Source: an uncultured Pseudomonadales bacterium (GTDB lineage: Bacteria > Pseudomonadota > Gammaproteobacteria > Pseudomonadales > Azotimanducaceae). Taken from it: a DNA stretch of 64,000 bases. This document shows positions 17,903-28,397 of the stretch, in pieces. Below the pieces are notes generated by a model. It saw nothing but the letters and a program-made list of their open reading frames with translations, searched no databases and had not been told where the DNA came from. The translations under genes and the position numbers were made by a program. Numbering within the stretch: the first letter of the stretch is position 1; each line of letters starts with the position of its first letter. Location of the stretch: positions 27,681 to 91,680 of the forward strand of contig CALHVX010000029.1 of NCBI GenBank assembly GCA_938036875.1, given 5' to 3'.

Positions 17903-18577
17903 CTAGCTGGGCGTTTCGCGCAGCAAACGATAGCCCTGGCCACGCACGGTTCTAATCGGATTGATCGGTGTTAGCTTCTTGCGCAACCGACCCACAAACA
18001 CCTCGATAACGTTGCTGTCTCGGTCAAAATCTTGTTCGTACAAATGATCGGTCAGCTCGGTTTTGGATACCACTCGATCTGGGTTCAAGATCAAATACTC
18101 CAACACTTTGTATTCATAGGCGGTGAGTTCAATCAGCACATCACTCACGCGGACCTCTTTTTTAGCGGTATCAACGCTGAGCTCACCTTGTCGCAACACC
18201 GGTGCTGCATAACCCGCAGCACGCCGTACTAAGGCATTGATCCGCGCTAGCAACTCTTCCGCCTGAAAAGGTTTGGTCAGGTAGTCATCGGCACCCGCTT
18301 CCAAGCCAAGCACTTTGTCTTCCCAATGGCTGCGCGCGGTCAGGACCAGCACCGGAAACTTGCGCTCTTCAGCACGCAAAGTGCTAATCAGCTCCATGCC
18401 GTCCATCTTGGGTAAACCCAGATCAACAATGGCTACGTCGTAGGCGTATTCGCGGCCAAAATACAGACCTTCTTCGCCATCCGCCGCAACATCCACGGCA
18501 AAACCTTGAGCTTTTAGGTCCGCATCTAGCTGCTCACGCAGCGCCTGTTCATCTTCTACAACTAGTACTCGCACCAT
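17903..18577 (-). CDS. PhoP-like OmpR-family response regulator
   Basis: A 224-residue DNA-binding regulator. The receiver domain has the acidic pocket VEDE, phospho-acceptor Asp52 (IVDLGLPKMDG), Thr in VLTAR and Lys in LTKPFQ. The C-terminal winged helix contains DSNVIEVFVGRLRKKL, typical of PhoP/QseB. It is upstream of the sensor kinase and 17 bases downstream of a PepSY gene, so the three likely form one operon. The ATG (MVRVL) has GGAG only two bases away; a GTG at codon 2 would be better spaced. I did not find a convincing PhoP box nearby. Confidence 0.9.
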   Translation of the reverse strand: MVRVLVVEDEQALREQLDADLKAQGFAVDVAADGEEGLYFGREYAYDVAIVDLGLPKMDGMELISTLRAEERKFPVLVLTARSHWEDKVLGLEAGADDYLTKPFQAEELLARINALVRRAAGYAAPVLRQGELSVDTAKKEVRVSDVLIELTAYEYKVLEYLILNPDRVVSKTELTDHLYEQDFDRDSNVIEVFVGRLRKKLTPINPIRTVRGQGYRLLRETPS

Positions 18578-18594
18578 AACTCCAAAATCTGTGG

Positions 18595-18948
18595 CTAACG
18601 CTTTTGCAGGCGTCCATCTGCATGGACAAAAAAGGTGGTGACCCGTTCGCCATCAAGCAGGGTACGCACATTCACCCCGGGGCTACCTTGGCGTTTGCCT
18701 GCCGATGCCGCTAGTACCCGCCCACCCGTTTCGCGCCGCACAATGCGGATCGCACGCTCTACCGAAACATTGCCGGTAGCCACCGGCGCAAGCTGATTTG
18801 GCACCAGCTCGTTAGGCGTCAAGTGTTGCTCCCACAAAGCCTCTTGGGCCTGGGCAACCGGGCTCACCAAACTTGCCACCGAGGTGACAAGCAAGAAGGC
18901 CAGTAGCCTCAAGCTTCGCTGCATTTTTGGAGTGTGGGTAATCAACAT
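18595..18948 (-). CDS. Small secreted PepSY-type protein
   Basis: Up to 117 residues: a signal peptide (LLAFLLVTSVASLVSPVAQA) and a compact mature part whose VSVERAIRIVRRETGGRVLAA and VRTLLDGERVTTFFVHADG match the PepSY fold. Small PepSY proteins are common neighbours of PhoPQ-type systems and may tune the sensor or inhibit periplasmic proteases. The start may be ATG at 18948 (MLITHTP) or ATG at 18924 (MQRSLRL), which gives a cleaner signal peptide; neither has a strong ribosome site. It is upstream of, and probably co-transcribed with, the regulator and kinase. Confidence 0.75.
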   Translation of the reverse strand: MLITHTPKMQRSLRLLAFLLVTSVASLVSPVAQAQEALWEQHLTPNELVPNQLAPVATGNVSVERAIRIVRRETGGRVLAASAGKRQGSPGVNVRTLLDGERVTTFFVHADGRLQKR

Positions 18949-18969
18949 ATCTGTGTATTGTACTGAACT

Positions 18970-19569
18970 TTAGCCGGCTGGCGTGACATTAACCCGCACA
19001 CGCAACGTGGGACCGGGGTCTCGATTCATGCGTGTGGTATGGGTTTGGCCAGCATAGGCGTAGGTAACTCGGTAACCGGCAGCTCGCTCTTCTTCTCGAA
19101 TCTCACGCTCGGTATGGCACACCTGCTCATTGCGATAGCGCCTCTCACCCTCAGGAGCCCGCCGATTGCGGGCGATATCTGCGCCTATACTGCCGCCCAA
19201 CAGGGCACCTACCGCGGTGCCAACCTGGCGATTGCGCTTGTGGTGGCCCACCGCGTTACCAATGGCCCCACCAATCACGGCCCCCAAAATGGGCGCGGTC
19301 GCCCCACCACGGCGGCGCTGAGCCTGGTAAGATACCTGCTCTTCTCGACATACCTCGGTGGGCACCGAATAGCTCACCCGCTCATACAACGGCTCCACAT
19401 GAACCACTTTGGCCTCATCAAAAACACCGGCTGCATGCGCCGTTGGCACCAGCAAACATACCGCTCCTAAAGTGCTAAAAAGTACGCCCGCCAACACACC
19501 GGATCCAGATCTGGACGAGGCCGATTCGCCCCCGCTGAAGGCGCGAGGTGTTTTGCTCAAACTACTCAT
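18970..19569 (-). CDS. Glycine-zipper envelope protein
   Basis: A 199-residue exported protein. The ATG at 19569 (MSSLSKTP) has GGAG nine bases upstream. A hydrophobic signal segment is followed by the mature sequence from about AGVFDEAKVV, then a glycine-zipper 2TM segment with ILGAVIGGAIGNAVGHH and VGTAVGALLGGSIGAD, and a Tyr/Arg-rich tail. The fold resembles SlyB/17-kDa-antigen zippers, but no lipobox Cys is visible at the signal end. In enterobacteria slyB belongs to the PhoPQ regulon, so its position beside a PhoPQ-like system is suggestive. A GC-rich hairpin lies in its leader. Confidence 0.8.
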   Translation of the reverse strand: MSSLSKTPRAFSGGESASSRSGSGVLAGVLFSTLGAVCLLVPTAHAAGVFDEAKVVHVEPLYERVSYSVPTEVCREEQVSYQAQRRRGGATAPILGAVIGGAIGNAVGHHKRNRQVGTAVGALLGGSIGADIARNRRAPEGERRYRNEQVCHTEREIREEERAAGYRVTYAYAGQTHTTRMNRDPGPTLRVRVNVTPAG

Positions 19570-19597
19570 GTGGAGCAACTCCGAAGATTTCCAAGAT

Positions 19598-19622
19598 GGC
19601 CCCCAGGTTAAGCCCGGGGGCC
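19598..19622 (-). promoter_or_regulatory. GC-rich stem-loop in the glycine-zipper gene leader
   Basis: GGCCCCC (19598-19604) pairs perfectly with GGGGGCC (19616-19622) around an 11-base loop, 28-53 bases upstream of the reverse-strand start at 19569. It could act as an RNA element or an operator. No U-tract follows, so a terminator is unlikely. Confidence 0.4.
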
Positions 19623-19713
19623 TGAACACTGTCTGAATCGGTGATACCGCTTAGGGAACCAACCAACAATGGGCAGTCTAATCTTGCTCAGCTTTGGCAA
19701 AAGTGAACACAAG

Positions 19714-20433
19714 ATGAACGAATCCAACTTAACCCCGACCTCAGCACAGCCAAGCGTCATCAATCGATTGCACCATTGGTTCACCAACAGCGTCCAGCAT
19801 TTGGATGGGGTGGCCTCACTGTTGCTGCGCCTGATCCTTGGGCCGGTGCTAATCGCGGCAGGATGGGAAAAGATCACCGGGGACAACTGGTTTGCCTTCC
19901 AGCAGGAGGCCTTCCCCTTTCCCTTTAACGTGATGCCGGTAGAAATCTCCTGGTTTCTTGCCTCTTGGACCGAGTTTCTTGGCGGCATCGCTCTACTCTT
20001 CGGCTTTGCCACGCGCTGGGTTGCCATCCCCTTGGCAGTGACCATGTTTGTTGCCGGCTATGCCGTCCACCTGGACAACGGCTGGGCAGCGATTGCCCCA
20101 TCTAATCCACCGGCGCATTGCATCCAGGGCACTTCAGCTCACGCTGAGGCCAACATTGCTCAGCGTTACATTCAGTGCACCAACGTCAACGAGCGAACCG
20201 TGGAGGCCTCAATCAGGCTCGCCAAAGCCAAAAGTTTGCTGCGTAAGCACGGCAACTTCAAATACCTCAATGGCAATGGCTCGCTGGTTAAACTCAACAA
20301 CGGCATCGAATTCGCCGCCAGCTATTTTGCCATGCTCATGGCGCTGCTCATTATCGGTGGCGGCCGGTATTTCAGCCTAGATTACTACCTCAACCTACTG
20401 TGGAATCGGCGTCGTTATTCGTCTAATAACTAG
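19714..20433 (+). CDS. DoxX-like inner-membrane protein
   Basis: About 239 residues with four predicted membrane helices: around SLLLRLILGPVLIAAGWEK, WFLASWTEFLGGIALLFGF, WVAIPLAVTMFVAGYAVHL and YFAMLMALLIIGGG. The G-W-E-K end of helix one and the F-G-F-x-T-R step are typical of DoxX/terminal-oxidase-associated proteins. A soluble loop of about 75 residues between helices three and four (with two Cys and a Lys/Asn-rich stretch) is longer than in the minimal family. The start is taken as ATG 19714 (MNESN); an upstream ATG at 19669 is also in frame, and the ribosome site is weak. The biochemical role is unknown. Confidence 0.78.
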   Translation: MNESNLTPTSAQPSVINRLHHWFTNSVQHLDGVASLLLRLILGPVLIAAGWEKITGDNWFAFQQEAFPFPFNVMPVEISWFLASWTEFLGGIALLFGFATRWVAIPLAVTMFVAGYAVHLDNGWAAIAPSNPPAHCIQGTSAHAEANIAQRYIQCTNVNERTVEASIRLAKAKSLLRKHGNFKYLNGNGSLVKLNNGIEFAASYFAMLMALLIIGGGRYFSLDYYLNLLWNRRRYSSNN

Positions 20434-20462
20434 CTTGCTACGGGAGTTCTACAGGACCTCAT

Positions 20463-20476
20463 AGCTATCGATAGCT
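20463..20476. promoter_or_regulatory. 14-bp perfect palindrome before the M16 gene
   Basis: AGCTATCGATAGCT reads identically on both strands and lies 37 bases upstream of the GTG start of the protease gene, in a 79-bp gap. It may be an operator; the factor is unknown. Confidence 0.3.
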
Positions 20477-20512
20477 TTCGTAACATTTTTACTAAGAAAT
20501 TAAGGGGTAGAC

Positions 20513-23410
20513 GTGACTTTAGGCGCAAACCAAGAGCAGCAGGGGCAACATCATAGACAAGGTCGTACCCTGCTTCGCTACGCATTAGGCGCAACCTTAA
20601 TTTTGGGTCTGAGCGCCTGCAGCAATACCCCATCGGGTTCCGCTGCGGATGTCTCCTTAGTGGCAGCTACAGCACCTGGCGTTGTCAATATCAGCAAAAG
20701 CCCCAATGACCCAAGAGCCTACCGTTACCTCACCTTAAGCAACGGCCTACGCACCTTGTTGGTCTCAGATCCCAAAACCGATAAGGCTGCGGCTTCGCTG
20801 GTGGCGCTACGTGGCAGTTTCCACGAACCCAAAGAATACCTAGGTTTGGCTCACTTTTTAGAGCATATGCTCTTTATTGGCACCAAAAAATATCCTGAGG
20901 TTAACGCCTATCAGACCTACATCAATGCGCATGGCGGCAGCTCCAATGCCTATACCGCGCTGGATCACACCAACTACTTCTTCGACATTCAGCCAGAGTA
21001 CTTTCGCGGTGCCATGGATCGCTTCGCCCAGTTCTTTATCGCACCCTTGCTGGATCCAGCTTATGTCGACCGAGAAAAGAACGCGGTTCACTCCGAGTAC
21101 CAACTGCAAACCAAGAACGATGGGTGGCGTGGTTATCTAACGCAAAAGCTAGCGCTTAACCCAGAGCATCCTGGGTCAAGATTCACCATCGGCTCGCTGG
21201 ATACCTTGGGCGAAGGCGTCTACCCCGCGCTGGAGAAGTTCTTTCAAGAAAACTACTCCGCTGACCAAATGATTTTGGTGGCCTTCGGCAACGAAGACCT
21301 AGACGAAATGGAAAGCTGGATCACCCCAATCTTTGATCAAATAGAAAACCGTCAGTTGGGCGACCCAGCACCCTTGCCCCAGGCGTTTACCAAAGGCTCG
21401 CTACCCAACACCATCAAGCTGCAAGCGCTGAAGGACAAAACTCGAGTTGACTTCACCTTTCCGGTACCCAACACCACTAAGTACTACCGTGAGAAACCCT
21501 TGCTCTACATCACCAATCTACTGGGGCACGAAGGTAGCAATAGCTTGCATAAAAAGCTTAAAGACAATGGCTGGATAGAATCACTCAGCGCCAGCAGTGA
21601 TGAACTCGACAACAACAACACCATGATGGTGGTCAGCATTGGGTTAACCGAGGCCGGTGAGCGCAACATTCCAAAAATAACCGATGCGCTTTTTGACTAC
21701 ATCGATTTGCTGCGGAGCAAACCACCGGCCCAATGGCTCTACAACGAACAGGCAGAAGTGCTCAAGCTAGCCTTCCAATTTCAAGAGCAAGGGTCGGCTA
21801 CCGGTTTTGTCTACCGCACCGGTCCGCAGCTAGCTCACTATCCACCGCAAGATATTTTGCGTGCGCCTTACCGCATGGACAAATTTGATGCGACGCTAAT
21901 CAAACGCTATTTAGGCTACCTAACCCCAGAAAACTTGCTCCGCGAGATTTCTGGGCCCGGTTTTGAGGGTAACAAGGTTGAGCCATGGTTTGGCGTTTCT
22001 TACACCATGACACCCGGCCCCGTCGGGCGCGAAGACGCCGGGATCACCGGCCTAGACTTACCCGCCCCCAACCCATTCTTGCCAGAAAACACCGACGTGC
22101 TAGAGAACGATAACCAAGGCCCCGCCAAGCAAATTGCAAAGCCCGGCTTGGAGCTTTGGCACGATCTAGACACCGAGTTTCGAATCCCTCGAGCAAACTT
22201 GTTGCTGTCGCTTGGTATCAAGGATGGCCTAAGCACCCCCCAAGACATTGTTATGGCGCAGCTTTATCAAGCCTTGGCAAACGATGCGCTGAACGACTAC
22301 ACCTACCCTGCCTTTTTAGCGGGGTTGGGTTACAGCTTGGACACCAGCGCCCGTGGCTTTGAGATTCGCTTGCAAGGCTACAACAACAAGCAAGCAGATT
22401 TGCTCGAACGCATCCTGCAAACCTTCACCAACCTAACCTTAGATCCACAGCAGTTTGAGGTACGCCGCGCGCAGCTACAGAACAATTGGCGTAGCGCTCG
22501 CACTGAGCAACCCTACCGCCAAACCTCTAACGCCATTAACCACCTCTTGGTCGATAGCGCCTGGTCACCAGCATTGCTAGCCGACACCATCGACACCGTG
22601 ACCATCAAAGACCTGGCTCGCTGGCAACAGCAACGCATGCAGAGCTTTGCCGTACAGGGCCTAGCCCACGGCAACCTCAACGCCAAAAACGTTGCTCAGG
22701 TGGCTGACATCCTGAGCCAAGAGTTGAATCTAGAGAACTTTGAACTGTTCCGCTCCGAGGTGGCAGAAACCCACAGCGCTACTCGCTTACCGGTCTCTAT
22801 CGATCATCAAGATGCGTCCATGGTCATGTACCTACAAGACTCAGACGACAACCTAGCAACCAACGCCCAAAGTGCGCTAGCGGTACATCTAATGCGCCAG
22901 CCTTACTTCACCTCGCTACGCACCGAGCAGCAGTTGGGTTATGTTGTTGGTGTGGGTCACAAAGCGCTAAGGAATCGCGGTGGCATCAGCTTTGTTGTCC
23001 AGTCCCCGGTTGCCAATCCGCAGCAATTGCAACAAGCGACCTACGACTTTGTTGACAGCTATGCCAAAGAGCTAAGCGCCATGTCCGAGGCAGACTACCT
23101 TGAGTACCGCGACGGGCTAATCTCTGAGCTAACGGAATACGATAAAAACCTTGCTCAGCGCTCCTCTCGATATTGGAGCAACTTACGCTTGGACTACACC
23201 ACCTTCGACCGCAACCGACAACGCTCTGAGGCGATCAAGCAAATTTCACATGCCCAGTCCATTGCCTTCGTCAACGCGCTGCAAGAACGCTTACCCAAAG
23301 AGCGGCTCATCGCCTACAGCTTGGGTAAGTTCAAAGAGGCGCCCGCCGAAGGTGAGTCGGTAGAGGATGTTCCAACCTACAAAAAGCGTTTGCTACAAAG
23401 CGGACGTTAG
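20513..23410 (+). CDS. M16-family (pitrilysin-like) zinc protease, lipoprotein
   Basis: A 965-residue insulinase/pitrilysin-type metallopeptidase that degrades peptides in the envelope. GTG at 20513 is preceded by AAGGGGTAG. The N-terminus holds a membrane segment ending LGLSAC, a lipobox with Cys36, so the enzyme is probably lipid-anchored. The inverted zinc motif is HFLEH (His114, catalytic Glu117, His118), with Glu195 in EKNAVHSEY as the third ligand 77 residues later, exactly the pitrilysin spacing. The C-terminal half is the inactive M16 partner lobe, with LRTEQQLGYVVG matching the family's substrate-binding segment. Cleavage of small proteins or peptides is known for the family; substrates here are unknown. 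Confidence 0.92.
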   Translation: MTLGANQEQQGQHHRQGRTLLRYALGATLILGLSACSNTPSGSAADVSLVAATAPGVVNISKSPNDPRAYRYLTLSNGLRTLLVSDPKTDKAAASLVALRGSFHEPKEYLGLAHFLEHMLFIGTKKYPEVNAYQTYINAHGGSSNAYTALDHTNYFFDIQPEYFRGAMDRFAQFFIAPLLDPAYVDREKNAVHSEYQLQTKNDGWRGYLTQKLALNPEHPGSRFTIGSLDTLGEGVYPALEKFFQENYSADQMILVAFGNEDLDEMESWITPIFDQIENRQLGDPAPLPQAFTKGSLPNTIKLQALKDKTRVDFTFPVPNTTKYYREKPLLYITNLLGHEGSNSLHKKLKDNGWIESLSASSDELDNNNTMMVVSIGLTEAGERNIPKITDALFDYIDLLRSKPPAQWLYNEQAEVLKLAFQFQEQGSATGFVYRTGPQLAHYPPQDILRAPYRMDKFDATLIKRYLGYLTPENLLREISGPGFEGNKVEPWFGVSYTMTPGPVGREDAGITGLDLPAPNPFLPENTDVLENDNQGPAKQIAKPGLELWHDLDTEFRIPRANLLLSLGIKDGLSTPQDIVMAQLYQALANDALNDYTYPAFLAGLGYSLDTSARGFEIRLQGYNNKQADLLERILQTFTNLTLDPQQFEVRRAQLQNNWRSARTEQPYRQTSNAINHLLVDSAWSPALLADTIDTVTIKDLARWQQQRMQSFAVQGLAHGNLNAKNVAQVADILSQELNLENFELFRSEVAETHSATRLPVSIDHQDASMVMYLQDSDDNLATNAQSALAVHLMRQPYFTSLRTEQQLGYVVGVGHKALRNRGGISFVVQSPVANPQQLQQATYDFVDSYAKELSAMSEADYLEYRDGLISELTEYDKNLAQRSSRYWSNLRLDYTTFDRNRQRSEAIKQISHAQSIAFVNALQERLPKERLIAYSLGKFKEAPAEGESVEDVPTYKKRLLQSGR

Positions 23411-23434
23411 GGCAAACCTACAACTAGATGAGCT

Positions 23435-23455
23435 AGCGCCACAGGTTGTGGCGCT
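23435..23455. terminator. Hairpin between convergent M16 and dinG genes
   Basis: AGCGCCACA and TGTGGCGCT form a perfect 9-bp stem with a GGT loop, midway in the 59-bp gap between two convergent genes. It reads the same way on both strands, so it could stop transcription from either side. No long T-run follows, so efficiency is uncertain. Confidence 0.6.
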
Positions 23456-23469
23456 CAAGTTTAGATTGG

Positions 23470-25554
23470 CTAAGGTTGCAAGTCGCGCCGATAAGGCGGC
23501 AAGGAATCCAACAACGCCCGCCCATAGCGCTTGGTTACAATGCGTCGATCAAGCAAAGTGATCCGCCCAAAATCCCCTTCATGGCGAATCAGCCGACCAC
23601 AGGCTTGAACCAATTTTACCGCCGCATCGGGTACTGAGATCTCCATAAAGGGATTACGCCCTTGGGCTTCTGCCCATTCAGCAAGCGCCTGGTCTAATGG
23701 GTCATCTGGTACCGAAAATGGCAGCTTCACAATCACCACATGACGACAATAGTCATCGGGTAAATCCACACCCTCGGCAAAACTCGCCAACCCCACTAGA
23801 TAGCTGGTGCCACCGCTGTCGATGATCTCGCGATGCGCATCCAACAACGCCTGTTTGGACTGCTCGCCTTGAATTTGCATCTGTGCCACCAACGACTGGG
23901 GCAACAAGTTAGTCACCTCACGCATCTGGCGCCAGCTGGTAAACAACACCAACCCACTACGCTCTTGCTCCAACAGCCCCGGCAACATCCCAGCAACCTC
24001 ATCTGTATGTGCCTGTGCGTCACGAGGGTCTGAGTCCATGGACGGGACGGTGAGCGTAGCAATGTTTGGGAAATCGAATGGACTAGGAATACGCACGCCG
24101 GCACTTTGGCCCGCCACTTCGTCTAAGCCAGAGCGCTCATAGAAACGGCTAAAGTTACCCAATGCGGTTAAGGTTGCCGAGGTGCAAACCGCAGCATAAC
24201 CCACATCCCAAAGTGTACTTTGCAAAATTGTCCCTGGGTCGATGGGGGCACTGACCAGCTCAACGTCGGTATCAAAACGTTCTGAATCGTGGCGATTCGC
24301 CCAGCGCGCAAAACGCGCGGTGGAATCGTTGGCCTGGGCATAATCGGTCAGCAAGTCTTGGGTAGCCGCCGCCCGACCTTGCAGTTGCCCCACCGCGGGC
24401 AGCCAATCTTCTGCCTCAAAAGCGTTGTCCCAATTCAGCTCGCCCTCCACCGCTTTTTGCAACAGTTCTCGCATGCTTTCTAGCGCCATACTGATTTGCG
24501 CAATATGGGGCAGTGCCGCTTGAGAAGCTTCGGCTAGATCTTCTGGCACTTTGCCTAAAGGAAAGCGATGGGTGGCTAAAGTGTCGTCTCTAGGCACGTA
24601 GTCAATGAGGGTTGCTGCATCGGATAAGGTTTGCAGACGCTCTGCTAAGGCCGTTGCATCCACGGATATGGTGGTAGCCAAAGCGACCAGCGATGCGGGG
24701 CGTGCAAACCGTTGCACCAACGAACCCACAACGGAAGTAGCCGTATCCGTCCAAGCGCCCGTCGCTTTTAAACGCATGTTGCTCGAGAAATGCTGTTGGG
24801 TTTTCTCCGGCAGGTGGTGAGCTTCGTCAAAGATGTAGATACACTCTTCCGGCTCTGGCAGCACAGCACCACCACCCAAGCTCAAATCCGCCAGCACTAA
24901 ATCGTGATTTGCAATAATCACATCGGTGCCTTCTAGACGCGCACGCGCGCGGAAGAACGGGCACTGCCGGAAGAAACCACAGCGTTTGTTGGTACAACCG
25001 CGATGGTCCGTGGTTACACCCCGCCATGCATCGGGGTCCACGGCGTCTTCTAAGGTATCCAGCTCGCCGTTCCAGCTGCCGTCGCCAAACCGAGTTAGCA
25101 TGGTTTGATACAAGCTGCCGTGATCCCCATCGTCCCAATCAAACAACGGGACCTCTTGCTTGTCTGCATAGCGCAAGCGCTCATCCAAACGCTTTAAACA
25201 CACATAGCGACCGCGCCCTTTGGCCAGCTCAAAGTTGAATTGAAGCTCGCTATGGGACTTTAGGTCCGGCAGGTCTCGAAAGGTGACTTGCTCTTGCAAG
25301 GCAACGGTGGCGGTGCTCAGGACAATGGTTTTGCCCAGGGCTTTGGCGATAGGAATGCTGGCAATGCAATAGGCGGCGGTTTTGCCCGTACCCGTGCCCG
25401 CTTCAACCACAGCCACACGAGGGGCATCACCCGCTAGGGTACGGGCAATGTGCGCAATCATCTCACGCTGACCACGACGGGGCTTAAACTGGCGCGACGC
25501 TAACCAAGCACGATAGCCATCTTGGATTTCGTCTTTTATTTCAACGCTTAGCAC
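23470..25554 (-). CDS. dinG: ATP-dependent DNA helicase DinG
   Basis: Superfamily 2 5'-3' DNA helicase of the XPD/DinG group, which helps remove R-loops and blocked forks. The 694 residues include Walker A EAGTGTGKTA (Lys58), four Cys for a [4Fe-4S] cluster (Cys119, Cys187, Cys192, Cys198 in HRGCTNKRCGFFRQC), the DEAH box (residues 243-246), and late helicase motifs such as GLVLFTSW and QACGRLIRHEGDFG. The length fits DinG. The start is GTG at 25554 with no strong ribosome site. It is the last gene of the reverse run from smc. Confidence 0.93.
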   Translation of the reverse strand: MLSVEIKDEIQDGYRAWLASRQFKPRRGQREMIAHIARTLAGDAPRVAVVEAGTGTGKTAAYCIASIPIAKALGKTIVLSTATVALQEQVTFRDLPDLKSHSELQFNFELAKGRGRYVCLKRLDERLRYADKQEVPLFDWDDGDHGSLYQTMLTRFGDGSWNGELDTLEDAVDPDAWRGVTTDHRGCTNKRCGFFRQCPFFRARARLEGTDVIIANHDLVLADLSLGGGAVLPEPEECIYIFDEAHHLPEKTQQHFSSNMRLKATGAWTDTATSVVGSLVQRFARPASLVALATTISVDATALAERLQTLSDAATLIDYVPRDDTLATHRFPLGKVPEDLAEASQAALPHIAQISMALESMRELLQKAVEGELNWDNAFEAEDWLPAVGQLQGRAAATQDLLTDYAQANDSTARFARWANRHDSERFDTDVELVSAPIDPGTILQSTLWDVGYAAVCTSATLTALGNFSRFYERSGLDEVAGQSAGVRIPSPFDFPNIATLTVPSMDSDPRDAQAHTDEVAGMLPGLLEQERSGLVLFTSWRQMREVTNLLPQSLVAQMQIQGEQSKQALLDAHREIIDSGGTSYLVGLASFAEGVDLPDDYCRHVVIVKLPFSVPDDPLDQALAEWAEAQGRNPFMEISVPDAAVKLVQACGRLIRHEGDFGRITLLDRRIVTKRYGRALLDSLPPYRRDLQP

Positions 25555-25701
25555 CCTACGCGCACCTTAGTCTCTCCAGATCCTGCAGGGATTGCAGGGG
25601 GTAGCAGCATAACGGCGCGCTTGGCTCGGAACCAGCGTTGACCCGGATTTTGACCTAAGCTTTTGGCCATAGGCGATGGCAGTAGAACGAACGCTAGGCT
25701 G

Positions 25702-26342
25702 TTAGCGCCAGAATCGGGACGGCGGTTTGGGGCACTTGGCTTGCTGCGCACTGTATCTGGCAGCCCGAGCCGCTACTTTGGCTGCGTAGCCGGGCGAGTG
25801 TGCACTGCGTTTGTGAGCCCCGCGTTTATAGCCACCGCGGCCATGGTAATAAGCTAGATACAGATTTTGGGCATCGTTTGCAGCCAGCCCTAACTCGCGG
25901 CGGCTTAAGTGGTTGTACCAACCGATGAAATCCACTGCATCCGCAAAATCGTTGCGATTGCGAAACCAACCACCCCGCAACCTAAGGTAGTCTTCCCAGG
26001 TCTCGTTGGTTGCCTGAGCATAGCCATAAGCGGTGGAGGGACGCCGCCAAGGCACAATCCACAACACCTTGCCTCGGGGTGGCTTGGCATTAGCTCGGTA
26101 TGAGGACTCGCGATGGACAAACGCCATGATGACCGGAACTGGAGTGCCCCACTTTTTTTGCGACGCCCAAGCGGCCCGATACCAAGCGGGGTTTTCAGCA
26201 AATATTCGGCACAGCTCATCTGGTGCTTTCGGCGGCGGCGTACTGCAACTGATCAGTAACAGGCTACTCAGCAACAAGCCAACCACAACGTCAGACCGGC
26301 TTGCGCGCCTTGCATCAGGTCGGCTTGATGCAAGCGGAAACA

Positions 26343-26343
<1 letters not shown>
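25702..26343 (-). CDS. Lytic-transglycosylase-like (SLT fold) lipoprotein
   Basis: A 213-residue outer-envelope lipoprotein. A signal peptide ends LLLISC (lipobox Cys33). The catalytic-type Glu79 sits in VHRESSYRA, followed by STAYGYAQATNETW, the usual SLT order of E-S-S then G-x-x-Q. The tail is Lys/Arg/Ala-rich. It probably cleaves peptidoglycan glycan strands. The GTG start shares its G with the ligA stop (TAGTG), so translation is coupled to ligA. The ligA coupling looks like genome packing rather than a functional link. Confidence 0.82.
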
Positions 26344-28397
<2,054 letters not shown>

